Assembly (NCBI RefSeq): GCF_000013365.1
Contig: NC_007778.1
Coordinates: forward strand, 4,340,001 to 4,404,000
Source of the DNA: Rhodopseudomonas palustris HaA2
Lineage (GTDB): Bacteria; Pseudomonadota; Alphaproteobacteria; Rhizobiales; Xanthobacteraceae
Reading direction: 5' to 3'
Length of the DNA: 64,000 nt
How positions within the stretch are numbered: the stretch's first letter is position 1; each line of letters begins with the position of its first letter. This document shows positions 7,875 through 16,672 of the stretch, piece by piece. The translations under genes were made by a program, and so were the position numbers. The notes beneath the pieces were generated by a model. That model was not told the DNA's origin and did no database searches. It was given only the letters and a program-made list of their open reading frames with translations.

Positions 7875-8912
7875 TCAAGGCTTGTGCGCATAGTCGAAAG
7901 GTTGGTCCTTCAACACATCGAACCAGCGATCGACCCAGCGGATGGTATCGTCGATGCCCTGCTCCAGCGTGACGCGGTCGCTCCAGCCGAGCTCACGGCG
8001 GATCTTGCCGCTGTCGAGTCGGTAAGCCGAGTCCTTGCCGAGCCGTTCGCCGACGATCTCGACGTGATCCTCGAACTTCACGCCCATCGTCGCGCAGATC
8101 AGTTCGACCAGCTCGCGGATGGTGACGATGCGGTCGGTCGCGATGTGGTAGGTGTCGCCGAGCGTGCCTGCGGCCGCGATCCGCCGCGTCGCGTCGGCGA
8201 CGTCGGAAGCTGCGATGAACGAGCGTTCCGAGGTGCCGCCGCCGTGCAGTTGCAGCTTGCGGCCCAATCGGATGAACAAGATGGTGCGCGGCACGATCCG
8301 GTACAGCCGCTGCCCCGGCCCGTAGACATTGGCGGCGCGGGTGTACAGCACCGGAAACTGATAGGCGCGGAAATACGAGCGCAGGCTCATGTCGCCGGCC
8401 GCGCGCGACACCGCATAGGGCGTCGAGGGATCGAACGGCGCCTCCTCGGTCAGCGTGCCGGTGGCGTTGCCGTAGACCTCCGGCGTGGTGACGTGGACGT
8501 AGCGATCGAGGAAGTCGCAGTGCCGCAGCCGCTCGTGCAATCGCACAGTGGACACCACGTTGGTCATGAACCAGTGGTCGGGATTGAGCCAGCTCTCGCC
8601 GACCATGCTTTGCGCGGCGAAATTGATGATCCAGGGACACCGCTCGGCCTCGATCAGCGCCATCAGCGCGTCGAGGTCGTGGTTGAGATCGAGCTGGCGG
8701 AAGCGGAACCGCTCGGTGTTGGTCCAGCGATACGGCAGGAACGCCTGGTGCGGCTCCGGCGAGCGGCTGACGCCGACCACTTCGGCGCCGTGGTCGAGCA
8801 GATCGCGCACCATCTCGGCGCCGGTGAAGGAATTGCTGCCGATCACCAGCACCTTGCCGAACGCCGCGCCGGCCTTCGCGTCGGGAGAGGATGCCGGGAT
8901 CGGTCGGGTCAC
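7875..8912 (-). CDS. NAD-dependent sugar epimerase/dehydratase, YxxxR variant
   Basis: A 345-aa extended SDR of the RmlB/GMD-like sugar-nucleotide dehydratase group. The NAD-binding motif is GSNSFTG at residues 25-31. The catalytic site reads Tyr166-x3-Arg170 (YAVSR), where the family normally has YxxxK. PEVYGN precedes it as in dTDP-glucose 4,6-dehydratases. The GTG start overlaps the stop of the upstream epimerase (GTGA). It likely acts on a nucleotide sugar. The Lys to Arg change could alter activity. Confidence 0.8.
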   Translation of the reverse strand: MTRPIPASSPDAKAGAAFGKVLVIGSNSFTGAEMVRDLLDHGAEVVGVSRSPEPHQAFLPYRWTNTERFRFRQLDLNHDLDALMALIEAERCPWIINFAAQSMVGESWLNPDHWFMTNVVSTVRLHERLRHCDFLDRYVHVTTPEVYGNATGTLTEEAPFDPSTPYAVSRAAGDMSLRSYFRAYQFPVLYTRAANVYGPGQRLYRIVPRTILFIRLGRKLQLHGGGTSERSFIAASDVADATRRIAAAGTLGDTYHIATDRIVTIRELVELICATMGVKFEDHVEIVGERLGKDSAYRLDSGKIRRELGWSDRVTLEQGIDDTIRWVDRWFDVLKDQPFDYAHKP

Positions 8913-9847
8913 GCCTGCACGCCCCGCTGCATCCAGCGCAGATTGTAGTGCCGGTCCTCGTTCTTCAATTCGCCGCGCTGGAACTTGACGATGATCTCGC
9001 GGATCGCGTCGTTCACCGTCTTGTTCGGCTTGAAGCCGGTCGCCAGCAGTTTGTCCGAATTGATCCGGTAGGAGCGCGGGTCGTTGGATTCGGTGACGGT
9101 GATCTTCGTCGGCACCTGGGCGTCGACCATCCTGGCGATGTCGAGGATCGAGATGTTCTCGAAGCCGGCATTGTAGACGCCGCGCAGCTCGGGCCGCTCC
9201 AGCAGCATCACATAGAGGTCGGTGATGTCGTCGATATGGATGTTGGGGCGGACCTGATTGCCGCCGAACACGGTGATCTCGCCATTGGTCAGCGCCTGCA
9301 TGGTCAGCATGTTGACCGAGACGTCGAGCCGCATCCGCGGCGACGGCCCGCACACCGTCGCCGGCCGCACGATCTGCACCGCCATGTCGTCGGCGTAGCT
9401 GAGCATCACCCGCTCGGCCACCATCTTGGTCTTGTTGTATTCCGAGATCGGCTCCAGCGTCAGATCCTCGGTGACCTGCTCTTCGTCCTTGATGCCGTAG
9501 ACGCTGCCGGACGACGCGTAGATGAAGCGCTTGATGCCTTCGCGCGCGGCGCGGTCGGCGAGCTGCATGGTGGCGAGCGCGCTGATCTCCCAGGTCAGTT
9601 TCGGATTGAGATCGCCGCACGGATCGTTGGCGACGGACGCCAGATGGATGATGGCGTCGATGCCGTCGAGCGGAATCGTCGCGGCGTCGCGGACGTCGCC
9701 GCGCACCACCGTCAGCGCCGGGTGCGGGGTGAGGTCGTTGCCGAACCACATGATGTCGAACGCCACCACCTCGTCGCCGCGCGCCAGCAGCTTCGGCACC
9801 AGCGTGGTCCCGACATAGCCGCAGGCGCCGGTCACCAGAATCTTCAT
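8909..9847 (-). CDS. NAD-dependent sugar epimerase/dehydratase
   Basis: A 312-aa extended SDR. The N-terminus MKILVTGACGYVGTTL is the NAD-binding Rossmann motif, and Tyr137-x3-Lys141 (YNKTK) is the catalytic pair. It resembles UDP-glucose 4-epimerase/WcaG-type proteins. It is followed through a GTGA overlap by a second family member, so the two likely act in sequence on the same nucleotide sugar. The 215-bp gap upstream probably holds a promoter for this run, but I see no clear consensus. Confidence 0.83.
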   Translation of the reverse strand: MKILVTGACGYVGTTLVPKLLARGDEVVAFDIMWFGNDLTPHPALTVVRGDVRDAATIPLDGIDAIIHLASVANDPCGDLNPKLTWEISALATMQLADRAAREGIKRFIYASSGSVYGIKDEEQVTEDLTLEPISEYNKTKMVAERVMLSYADDMAVQIVRPATVCGPSPRMRLDVSVNMLTMQALTNGEITVFGGNQVRPNIHIDDITDLYVMLLERPELRGVYNAGFENISILDIARMVDAQVPTKITVTESNDPRSYRINSDKLLATGFKPNKTVNDAIREIIVKFQRGELKNEDRHYNLRWMQRGVQA

Positions 9848-10062
9848 CGCGTCATCCCATCGAGTTGGTTCACGGGCAGATTTCGCACAAGCAGACGTCG
9901 GGCGTCGCGGGCCACGCCGGAACCATCGGCTCCGCCGTCGCGGTCAGCACACAAATGCAAAGTCTGGATCGCGGCGTATCCGCCGCATTCCCGAACTACT
10001 GCTGCATCGCCGGCGAGACATACGTGCATTGTTTCACGCGCTGGTAGGGCCGCGCGGCGCGA

Positions 10063-10749
10063 TCAGGGGGCGGCCGGCAGCGGCACGCGCTGGCCGCAGG
10101 CGAAATCGAGGATGGCGTGGCACAGCGTCAGATGGCCGATCTCCACGAAGCCGTATTGCTCCGAAGCGAGATAGAAATTGATATCGCCCTGGCCGCGCAG
10201 CGGGTTGTCGGCGGAGAAGCCGCTCAGCGTCACGATTCGGCAGCCGCGCTGCTCCGCCACCGCCACCGCGTTGAGGATGTTCGGCGAGCGGCCCGAGCTC
10301 GAGATCGCGATCAGCAGGTCGCCGTCCTGCGCGAACAGCTCGATCTGCTTGGCGAACACCTGCTCGTAGCCGTAGTCATTGCCGAGGCAGGTCAGCATCG
10401 CGCCGTCGTTCAGGCACAGCGCGCGCATGCCGCCGTTCTTGGAATAATCGGTCGCCATGTGACTGGCGATCGCGGCGCTGCCGCCATTGCCGATGAAGAT
10501 CAGCTTGCGGCCGTCGGCATGGGCCTCGCGCGCCCAGGCCATCACCAGCGAAGCCGCGACCTCCGGACCGAAGGTCCGGCCTTCGCGATCGGAGACCTGG
10601 GTGGCGGCGAGCGTGTCACGGAGGAAGTCGAAATAGCCGAGCAGCTGCGCCTTGGAGACCAGCGGGCTCGGGGCGACATCCGCGTGGATATCACCCGACG
10701 ATTCTGGGGAGAGCGGCTCCCGGGTCTTCGTCTTGCGCGACTTCATCAT
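10063..10749 (-). CDS. gmhA: Phosphoheptose isomerase-like SIS-domain protein
   Basis: A 228-aa SIS-domain protein resembling GmhA, which converts sedoheptulose-7-phosphate to glycero-manno-heptose-7-phosphate. The signature FIGNGGSAAIASHMATDYSK and the phosphate-binding AISSSGRSPN segment are clear. It is longer than the usual ~195 residues because of a charged N-terminal extension. The start is uncertain: ATG at 10749 or 10746, with an in-frame alternative further upstream. It heads the minus-strand cluster and would supply heptose phosphate to the HldE-like protein and nucleotidyltransferase downstream. That link is inference from gene content. Confidence 0.82.
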   Translation of the reverse strand: MMKSRKTKTREPLSPESSGDIHADVAPSPLVSKAQLLGYFDFLRDTLAATQVSDREGRTFGPEVAASLVMAWAREAHADGRKLIFIGNGGSAAIASHMATDYSKNGGMRALCLNDGAMLTCLGNDYGYEQVFAKQIELFAQDGDLLIAISSSGRSPNILNAVAVAEQRGCRIVTLSGFSADNPLRGQGDINFYLASEQYGFVEIGHLTLCHAILDFACGQRVPLPAAP

Positions 10750-10967
10750 CTGCGTTCCAGGCGCCCAAGATGCGCGTGATTCGTCACTAATGACTGAATC
10801 GCAACAAACTGGCAACGCGCAGACACGGAGCGGAAACAAAACAGCGCCGGCGTGAGCCGCCCTCGCGTCGTCCGTGAAGGCCCCCTCGGGACTCTACGGG
10901 AGCAAGCCGGCGCGGCCGGCGGCGTGTTCTTGCAGGTGGGATCGGGGTCGGTCGCGCTCGTCCGCGC

Positions 10968-11900
10968 CTAGGTCGGCGGCAGGCCCGGCATCGCGTGCTT
11001 GCGGGTGAGAAAGGCGCTGCCCTGCTTGTACGAGGTCGGCAGGTCGGCAATCTTGGCCGCCTTGCGCCAGCCGGTCTTCTGCGTGAACAGATGCACGCCC
11101 GCGTTCGCGGCGTAGTCGAAGATCGCCGCGGCATTGGCGTCGCTGCCGATCTCCAGCATCACGTCGAGGCCGTCCCAGCGCTCGGCCGGCAGCGAGGTGA
11201 TGATCACCGCCTCGTGCCCCTCGGCGTCGATCTTGGCGAAATCGACCTGTGCGGCGATCGCGGCAAACGCCTCGAGCCGGACGGCGAAGCGGTCGATCTG
11301 GCCGTAGGGATCGCTCTTGGCGCCGGCGAGATGGCTGCCGGTGGTATTGCCGCGCAGCCGCAGGAATTCCGCCTGGCCGGCCTCGGCCGACACCGCCGCC
11401 TCGTGCACCGTCACCGTGCTGACGCCGTTGGCGGCCATGTTGGCCTTGAACAGCGCGATGTGCTCGGGATCTGGCTCGTAGCTCTGCACCTCGAAGTCGC
11501 AGCGCGCCATCACCAGGCTGTGCAGGCCGATATTGCCGCCGATGTCGGCGGTCTTCCGGTAGACGCCGCGGTTCTGCCAATAAAACGCGAACAGGATCAG
11601 CTCGTCGAGGCCGAACAGGTCGAGCGAATCGACCGCCCCCATCGCATGATACGGGAAGCTGATCGGCCCGAACGGGCCGAACGCCACGTCCTTGCCGCCC
11701 TGCGCGAACAGCGTCACCACCGCCTGGCGGGCCGCGGCGGCGAGCGCCTGATACGCCGCCCCGCCCGGCGCATGGTGATGCGCGAGCTCCGGCAACGCAG
11801 CGATGATCGCGGCGAGAACGTCTTCGGCGGCCGGCGCGCGAGGCGCGACGACGGCCTGCGACAAATCGTTGCTACCTGATACCGGGGCGGTCTGGCTCAT
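10968..11900 (-). CDS. FkbM family methyltransferase
   Basis: A 310-aa protein with an FkbM-type SAM-dependent methyltransferase domain in its C-terminal two thirds: the SAM motif ADIGGNIGLHS near residue 118 and the family hallmark KIDAEGHE near residue 225. The first ~70 residues are an alanine-rich extension. FkbM enzymes methylate sugar hydroxyls in polysaccharides or natural products. Its place between the sugar cluster and the flagellin gene fits glycan decoration, possibly of flagellin or LPS (inference). It is separated from both neighbours by about 200 bp. Confidence 0.85.
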   Translation of the reverse strand: MSQTAPVSGSNDLSQAVVAPRAPAAEDVLAAIIAALPELAHHHAPGGAAYQALAAAARQAVVTLFAQGGKDVAFGPFGPISFPYHAMGAVDSLDLFGLDELILFAFYWQNRGVYRKTADIGGNIGLHSLVMARCDFEVQSYEPDPEHIALFKANMAANGVSTVTVHEAAVSAEAGQAEFLRLRGNTTGSHLAGAKSDPYGQIDRFAVRLEAFAAIAAQVDFAKIDAEGHEAVIITSLPAERWDGLDVMLEIGSDANAAAIFDYAANAGVHLFTQKTGWRKAAKIADLPTSYKQGSAFLTRKHAMPGLPPT

Positions 11901-12021
11901 GGTGAGATGCCGTCGCTGATTTGCCGATCACTCACTCCGACCACATTTCGACGCACAGGGCAAGCGATGCCCCCGCGGCCGGATCGGATCGGTCGACGCC
12001 GGCGCGATCGGGGCGGCGCGG

Positions 12022-12052
12022 CAAAAGAAAACGGCGGGGTTTCCCCCGCCGC
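12022..12052 (-). terminator. Rho-independent terminator of the flagellin gene
   Basis: On the minus strand, the stem CGGCGGGG/CCCCGCCG with a short GAAA-like loop is followed by TTTTCTTTT. It lies 35 bp beyond the flagellin stop. Confidence 0.88.
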
Positions 12053-12086
12053 TCTCCAGATCGTTAGTTCGACGATCGCTTCAGTT

Positions 12087-14753
12087 TTAGCGCAGCAGCT
12101 GGAGCACGCTCTGCTGCGACTGGTTGGCCAGCGACAGCGCCGAGACCGCGATCGACTGACGGGTCGTCAGCGCCTGGCTGTTCGCCGCTTCTTCGTTGGT
12201 GTCGGCCAGCGTCAGGTTGGACGAGCCGGTCTGCAGCACGTTGATCAGGCTCTTCGAGAAGTCCTGACGGGCCTGCACGATCGACAGGTTCGAACCGAAA
12301 GCGGACGACTGCGACCGCAGCGCGGTCGAGGCGGCACTCAGCTTGGTCAACACCGAGTTGGTGGCGTTGTTGTCGATGAAGTCCGTGCCCGAGGCCAGGG
12401 TCGACAGGCCGAGGCCGGTCGGGTTGAAGGTCACGCCCTGGATCGAGATCGTGGACTTGCCGGTTTCGTTGAACACCAACTTCAGGTTGTCGCCGTTCAG
12501 CAGGTTGACGCCGTTGAACGAAGAGTCCTGCGCGGTGGTCTTGATCTGGTCGAGCACGTCGTTGAACTGCTTGACCAGGCCGGCGCGGGTGTTCTGGGCG
12601 TTGACGTCGGCCACCGGTGCGGTCGGCACGGTGAAGGTCAACTGCGAGGCCAGAGTGCCGCCGAGCACGCCGCCGTCAGCGCCGCCCAGCGTGCGGGAGG
12701 CGTAGTCGTTCGACGCTGCGATCGTCAGCTTGCCGGAGGCGTTGTCGATCGACGCCGTCAGGTTGTTGGCAGCCAGCGCGACGTTGAGCTGGGCCAGCGA
12801 CTTGACGGTACCGTTGCTGCCATCGCCGAGCGTGACATTGACCGCCGAACCGCCATTGAAGGAGGAGAAGGTCAAGCTCTTGCCGTTCAGGCTGCCGGCG
12901 GCAACGCCGCGGGTCGCGGTGAACGAGGTCGAGGTCCCGCTCGGGCCGGTGAGGCCGAGGGCGGCCAGCGCATTGCCGGTGCCGTTGATGGTCAGATCCG
13001 ACGCGAGGCCGGTCGACAGCTTCAGCGAACCGCTGGTGATCGACGAGTTGGCGGAGCCATTGGCGGTCGCAATCGTCGCGCCGGAGATCCCGAGCGTGGC
13101 GACGCGGACGCCGGTGGCGAGGTCGATCGCCTTCAGCACGTCATCGAGCGTACCCTTCTGCAGGTACACGGTCGAATTGCCGCTGCCGTCGGTTTCGACG
13201 TTGCCGGAGATGCCGGTGTGGCTCGACGACGCGGTCGGAACCGCGGCGTTCTTGAAGGTGATGGTCTTACCGTTCACGTTCAAGGTCGAGCCGTCGGCGA
13301 TCAGCGTGCCCATCGTGGTGCCGCTGGTGGTGCGCTGCTTGGTCAGGGTCAGCGGACCAGTACCACTCGAAGTGGTCAGGCCGAGGTTCTTGAACAGGTC
13401 GGTGAAGGCCGTGACGTTCAGATCGCCACCGGTCGAGCTCTGGATGGTGGTGATGCCGGCGGCGACGGCGGAAGCCGTCTGGCCGGAGTTGGTGCTGATG
13501 GTCGCGACACCCGACGAGATCGACGCCGCCTTGACGCCGTTCGCGAGATCGATCGCGGTCAACAGATCGCCCACCGTCGCGTTGGTGAACTTGGTCTGGT
13601 CGCCGAGATAGATCGTCGAGTTGCCGTTGCCGTCGGTGCCGATGCGGCCGAGGACGCCGGTGCCGGTCGGGATGTTGTTGCCCTGCGGCGCGTCGGCGGT
13701 CTTGAAGGTGATGGTCTTGCCGTTGACCGACAAGGTCGTGCCGTCGGCGATCGCCGTGGTGGTCAGGCCACCATGGGTGTTGAACAGCTGCGTGCTCGCC
13801 GAGATGTTCGCCGACGCGGTGGCGGCAGCGGTATCGACGGTCTGCGCGGTCAGGCCGAGCTTGGCCAGAACGGCGCCACCGGCGTTATCACCAACGGTCA
13901 GCGGGCTGTTGGTGCCCGAGTGCAGTTCGAGCCGGCCGGCGGTAACGGCCGAGGACAGGCCGGTGTTGCCGTTGACGGTGTCGATGGTGTCGAGCAGCGA
14001 GTTGACGGTCTGGTCGAGACCGATCGTGTAGTTGCCCGAGGAGTCCTTGCTGGACGCGCCGGCGGTCGTGAAGGTGATGGTCTTGCCGTTGACGGTGATC
14101 GAGTCACCCGCGGCAGGGCCGGTCGCCGTCACGGTCGAACCGTTGGTCAGTTCGCTGATCAGGTTGGTGCCGGCCGCGGTCGCGGCGGCGGTGCCGACCG
14201 AGAGCACGGCGCCGGTCGCCGTCGCGTCGACCGCACCGAGGACGGTCACAGCCGCCGAAGCCGCGATGCTGACGATCGCGCCACCGAGCGTATCGGTGCC
14301 GGCCGCAGCCGTGGTGCCGCCGGTGGTGCCGTCGAAGATCACGTTGCCGGTCGCAACCGCATTGTCGAAGCTCTGGGTGCCGCGGATATCCTCGGCGGTG
14401 GCGCCGGAGATGGTGGCGGACACGTTCGACTTCGTGGCATAGCCCGAGGTCGTCTGCAGGGCCTGGTTGGCGATCGACTTGGCGCTGTCGACGAGCTTCG
14501 TCAGCGAAGTGATACCGGTGTTGGCGGCCTGCAGGATCTGCACGCCGCTGCTGATGCCGTCGAGCAGGTTGTTGATGTCGCTGGCGCGGGCGTCGAGCGA
14601 GGCGGCGGTGAAGAAGTTGGTCGGATTGTCGAGCGCCGAGTTCACCTTCTTACCGGACGAGAGCCGGCTCTGGGTGGTGGCGAGCAAGTCTGCCGTGGCC
14701 TGAAGCGACGAGAGGTTCTGGCGGACGGCATTCGAGAGAACGATACCTGACAT
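12087..14753 (-). CDS. fliC: Giant flagellin with repeated variable domain
   Basis: An 888-aa flagellin, about twice the usual size. The N-terminal D0/D1 region (SSLQATADLLATTQSRLSSG, LDNPTNFFTA) and the C-terminal D1/D0 helices (QARQDFSKSLINVLQTGSSN, ending in SVLQLLR) match the filament subunit family. The central ~500 residues are Thr/Ser/Gly-rich and carry at least three diverged modules built on VNGKTITF (residues about 221, 343 and 493) plus a weaker LNGKSLTF copy at about 622. A similar module occurs in FlgE. The ATG at 14753 is preceded by AGGAAGG. The protein is exported by the flagellar type III system. The Ser/Thr-rich surface domain would suit glycosylation by the adjacent sugar cluster (inference). 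Confidence 0.95.
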   Translation of the reverse strand: MSGIVLSNAVRQNLSSLQATADLLATTQSRLSSGKKVNSALDNPTNFFTAASLDARASDINNLLDGISSGVQILQAANTGITSLTKLVDSAKSIANQALQTTSGYATKSNVSATISGATAEDIRGTQSFDNAVATGNVIFDGTTGGTTAAAGTDTLGGAIVSIAASAAVTVLGAVDATATGAVLSVGTAAATAAGTNLISELTNGSTVTATGPAAGDSITVNGKTITFTTAGASSKDSSGNYTIGLDQTVNSLLDTIDTVNGNTGLSSAVTAGRLELHSGTNSPLTVGDNAGGAVLAKLGLTAQTVDTAAATASANISASTQLFNTHGGLTTTAIADGTTLSVNGKTITFKTADAPQGNNIPTGTGVLGRIGTDGNGNSTIYLGDQTKFTNATVGDLLTAIDLANGVKAASISSGVATISTNSGQTASAVAAGITTIQSSTGGDLNVTAFTDLFKNLGLTTSSGTGPLTLTKQRTTSGTTMGTLIADGSTLNVNGKTITFKNAAVPTASSSHTGISGNVETDGSGNSTVYLQKGTLDDVLKAIDLATGVRVATLGISGATIATANGSANSSITSGSLKLSTGLASDLTINGTGNALAALGLTGPSGTSTSFTATRGVAAGSLNGKSLTFSSFNGGSAVNVTLGDGSNGTVKSLAQLNVALAANNLTASIDNASGKLTIAASNDYASRTLGGADGGVLGGTLASQLTFTVPTAPVADVNAQNTRAGLVKQFNDVLDQIKTTAQDSSFNGVNLLNGDNLKLVFNETGKSTISIQGVTFNPTGLGLSTLASGTDFIDNNATNSVLTKLSAASTALRSQSSAFGSNLSIVQARQDFSKSLINVLQTGSSNLTLADTNEEAANSQALTTRQSIAVSALSLANQSQQSVLQLLR

Positions 14754-15057
14754 TTTTTGCTACCTTCCTGGTGCACAACTGCGATCTTCTTGATCGACCG
14801 CGGAACCATGACCGGCAGACTCTAAAAATGCGTAAAGGAGCGGCAGCGGCTTTAACCGACCAAAATCCGCGTAAAACCACGGGCTTCCGGCGCCTCGAGC
14901 CCCGCCTGGGAAGCCTCGCTGCCGCTCCGGTGGGCAGTCATTTAGTCGAAAGATGTTGGAATCCGCGTGACTTGGACCGACCGTGCCGGCCGCGAACAAA
15001 CAAAAAGGCCGCCGTGCGTTCGACGCAACGGCGGCCGATCTGTTGAGAGATCGTTAA
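14754..15057. other. Intergenic region upstream of the flagellin gene
   Basis: A 304-bp gap between flgL and the flagellin gene. It holds the flgL terminator at its right end and the AGGAAGG ribosome site of the flagellin gene at its left. It must contain the flagellin promoter. I see no clean sigma-54 or sigma-28 consensus here, unlike upstream of flgE. Confidence 0.6.
14996..15036 (-). terminator. Rho-independent terminator of the flgE-flgK-flgL operon
   Basis: On the minus strand, the stem GGCCGCCGT...ACGGCGGCC is followed by TTTTTGTTTGTT. It begins 22 bp after the flgL stop. Confidence 0.88.
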
Positions 15058-16665
15058 CTAGAGAAACTTGACCAGGCTCATTTGATAGAGCTGCGAGGTC
15101 AACTGATACGACGCCTGCAGGCTGGTCTGCAGCGCCAGGATCTTGGTCGCGACCTCGTCGTTGTTGATGCCTTCGATCGAGTCCAGCATGGTCTGCGCCA
15201 GCGCCTTGGTCTGGGTCTGACGGTCGGCGGTGGACTTCATCGCCGCCTGCGCGCCGGCGAGATCGGCCTGGATGTTCTGGATCGTCTGCTGCCCCGGGAC
15301 CGTGGCGAGGTTCGCCGCCACCCGCTGGTTCAGCGCGGCCAGCTTGTTGGAGCCGTTGGGGTCGGTCGCCGACGTGGTGACGGCCGCGAACACCGCCACC
15401 GTCTGCAATTGCTTGCGCAACGCCTGCTCGTCGGCGCGGATGCCGTATTGCACGGTGATGGCGTCGTCGACCCGCCCGACCGCGGTGCCGCGCGCCGGGT
15501 CGGACGCCGAGTCCGGCTCGCCATGGTACCAGAACACTGTATCGGCCGGCGTGCCCGCGACCGAAGCGGTGGCATTGCCGAACGGCGCGGTGCCGGCGAC
15601 GCGCAGCGGCGGCGTGTTGCTGAAGAAATCGTCGCCGGCCTTGATCGCCGAGGCGGCGGCGAGCGCGCTGCCCGACAATTTCTGCACCGCATCGGTCAGC
15701 GCCGCCTGCATATTGGCGGCCGTGATCGCCGGCGACGCCGGCACCGGCGGCACCGCCAGCGGGTCGCCGGGATCGATCGCGAAGCTGTTGGCCGGCAGCG
15801 GCGTCTGCGACGACGCCGTCAGCTTGATGGTTTCCTGGGTGCCGTCCGGCAGGTCGAAGGTGAACGAGACGGTCTGGCCTTCGGTCGGCACGACGGCGCC
15901 GAGATCGATCCCCATCGCGACCGGGTTGGGCGCGGCCGGCGGGATGGTCGGCGGCGTCTCGGTCGGCTGGGTCACCGTGGCGCCGGTGATCGTGGTCGAG
16001 ATCGCCGAGATCTTCAGCCCGTAGGGCGAGGCGCCGATCGGCGTCGGCAACGCATACGGATCGGCGGCGAAATCCTCGCCGATCTGAACCGAGGTCGGCG
16101 TGGCGCCGGCCGAGACGATGGTGCGCCCCATGCCGGTGGTGCCGAGGTCGGCCTCGAGGCGTTCTCTGATGACCTGTTTCAGCCCGGCGATCGCGGCGCC
16201 GTTGCCGTCCATGATCTGGTCGGCGGCGGTCACCGGCGCGGTGTCGGTGGTGCGGCCGGAGAACAGATAGCGGTCGCTGGTCTGCGAGTTCAGCATGTCG
16301 ACGGAATCGAAGAAGTCGAGCGATGCGGTCTTCTGCCCCGGCGTTTGGCCGGTGTTGTCGAGCGTCGAGCCGGCGCTCGCGGCGGCGCCCTTGACCTCGC
16401 TGCCGATGTCGTTGAGCCGCTGCAGCGCCAGATTGGCGACGCTGATGCGGGTGTTGATGTTGGTCATGGTGTCGGAATAGCTGGCGATGTTCGCCACCTG
16501 CGCGCGCAGCCCGATCGCGAGGCCGCGTCCGGTGCCCATGCCCGCATAGTTGGTCGCGACCCGCCCGTTCGCGAGTTGCGCGGTCATATCCTCGATCTGG
16601 CTGCGGAGATTGAGAATCCCGGAGCCGATATAGGACGTACGCCCGCTTACGCCATCGATTGCCAT
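15058..16665 (-). CDS. flgL: Flagellar hook-filament junction protein FlgL
   Basis: A 535-aa flagellin-like hook-associated protein 3. The N-terminal coiled region (ILNLRSQIEDMTAQLANGR, LRAQVANIASYSDTMTNIN) and C-terminal helix (ALQTSLQASYQLTSQLYQM) are typical. The middle is proline- and alanine-rich and longer than in enterobacterial FlgL (~317 aa). It starts seven bases after the flgK stop, so the two are one transcript. It joins hook and filament together with FlgK, outside the cell. Confidence 0.9.
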   Translation of the reverse strand: MAIDGVSGRTSYIGSGILNLRSQIEDMTAQLANGRVATNYAGMGTGRGLAIGLRAQVANIASYSDTMTNINTRISVANLALQRLNDIGSEVKGAAASAGSTLDNTGQTPGQKTASLDFFDSVDMLNSQTSDRYLFSGRTTDTAPVTAADQIMDGNGAAIAGLKQVIRERLEADLGTTGMGRTIVSAGATPTSVQIGEDFAADPYALPTPIGASPYGLKISAISTTITGATVTQPTETPPTIPPAAPNPVAMGIDLGAVVPTEGQTVSFTFDLPDGTQETIKLTASSQTPLPANSFAIDPGDPLAVPPVPASPAITAANMQAALTDAVQKLSGSALAAASAIKAGDDFFSNTPPLRVAGTAPFGNATASVAGTPADTVFWYHGEPDSASDPARGTAVGRVDDAITVQYGIRADEQALRKQLQTVAVFAAVTTSATDPNGSNKLAALNQRVAANLATVPGQQTIQNIQADLAGAQAAMKSTADRQTQTKALAQTMLDSIEGINNDEVATKILALQTSLQASYQLTSQLYQMSLVKFL

Positions 16666-16672
16666 CGCCGCC

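Noticed and set aside
9848-10062. Small open frames in the gap between the epimerase and gmhA
   Set aside because: Both strands give short frames without ribosome sites or recognisable sequence; probably a promoter/leader region.
11907-14750. 947-codon open frame on the plus strand opposite the flagellin gene
   Set aside because: It is a shadow of the flagellin codons in high-GC DNA; composition is Arg/Gly-rich with no recognisable domain, and the minus-strand flagellin is certain.
14754-14860. Sigma-28-like sequence (GCCGGTCA) upstream of the flagellin gene
   Set aside because: Too many mismatches and no properly spaced -35 element.
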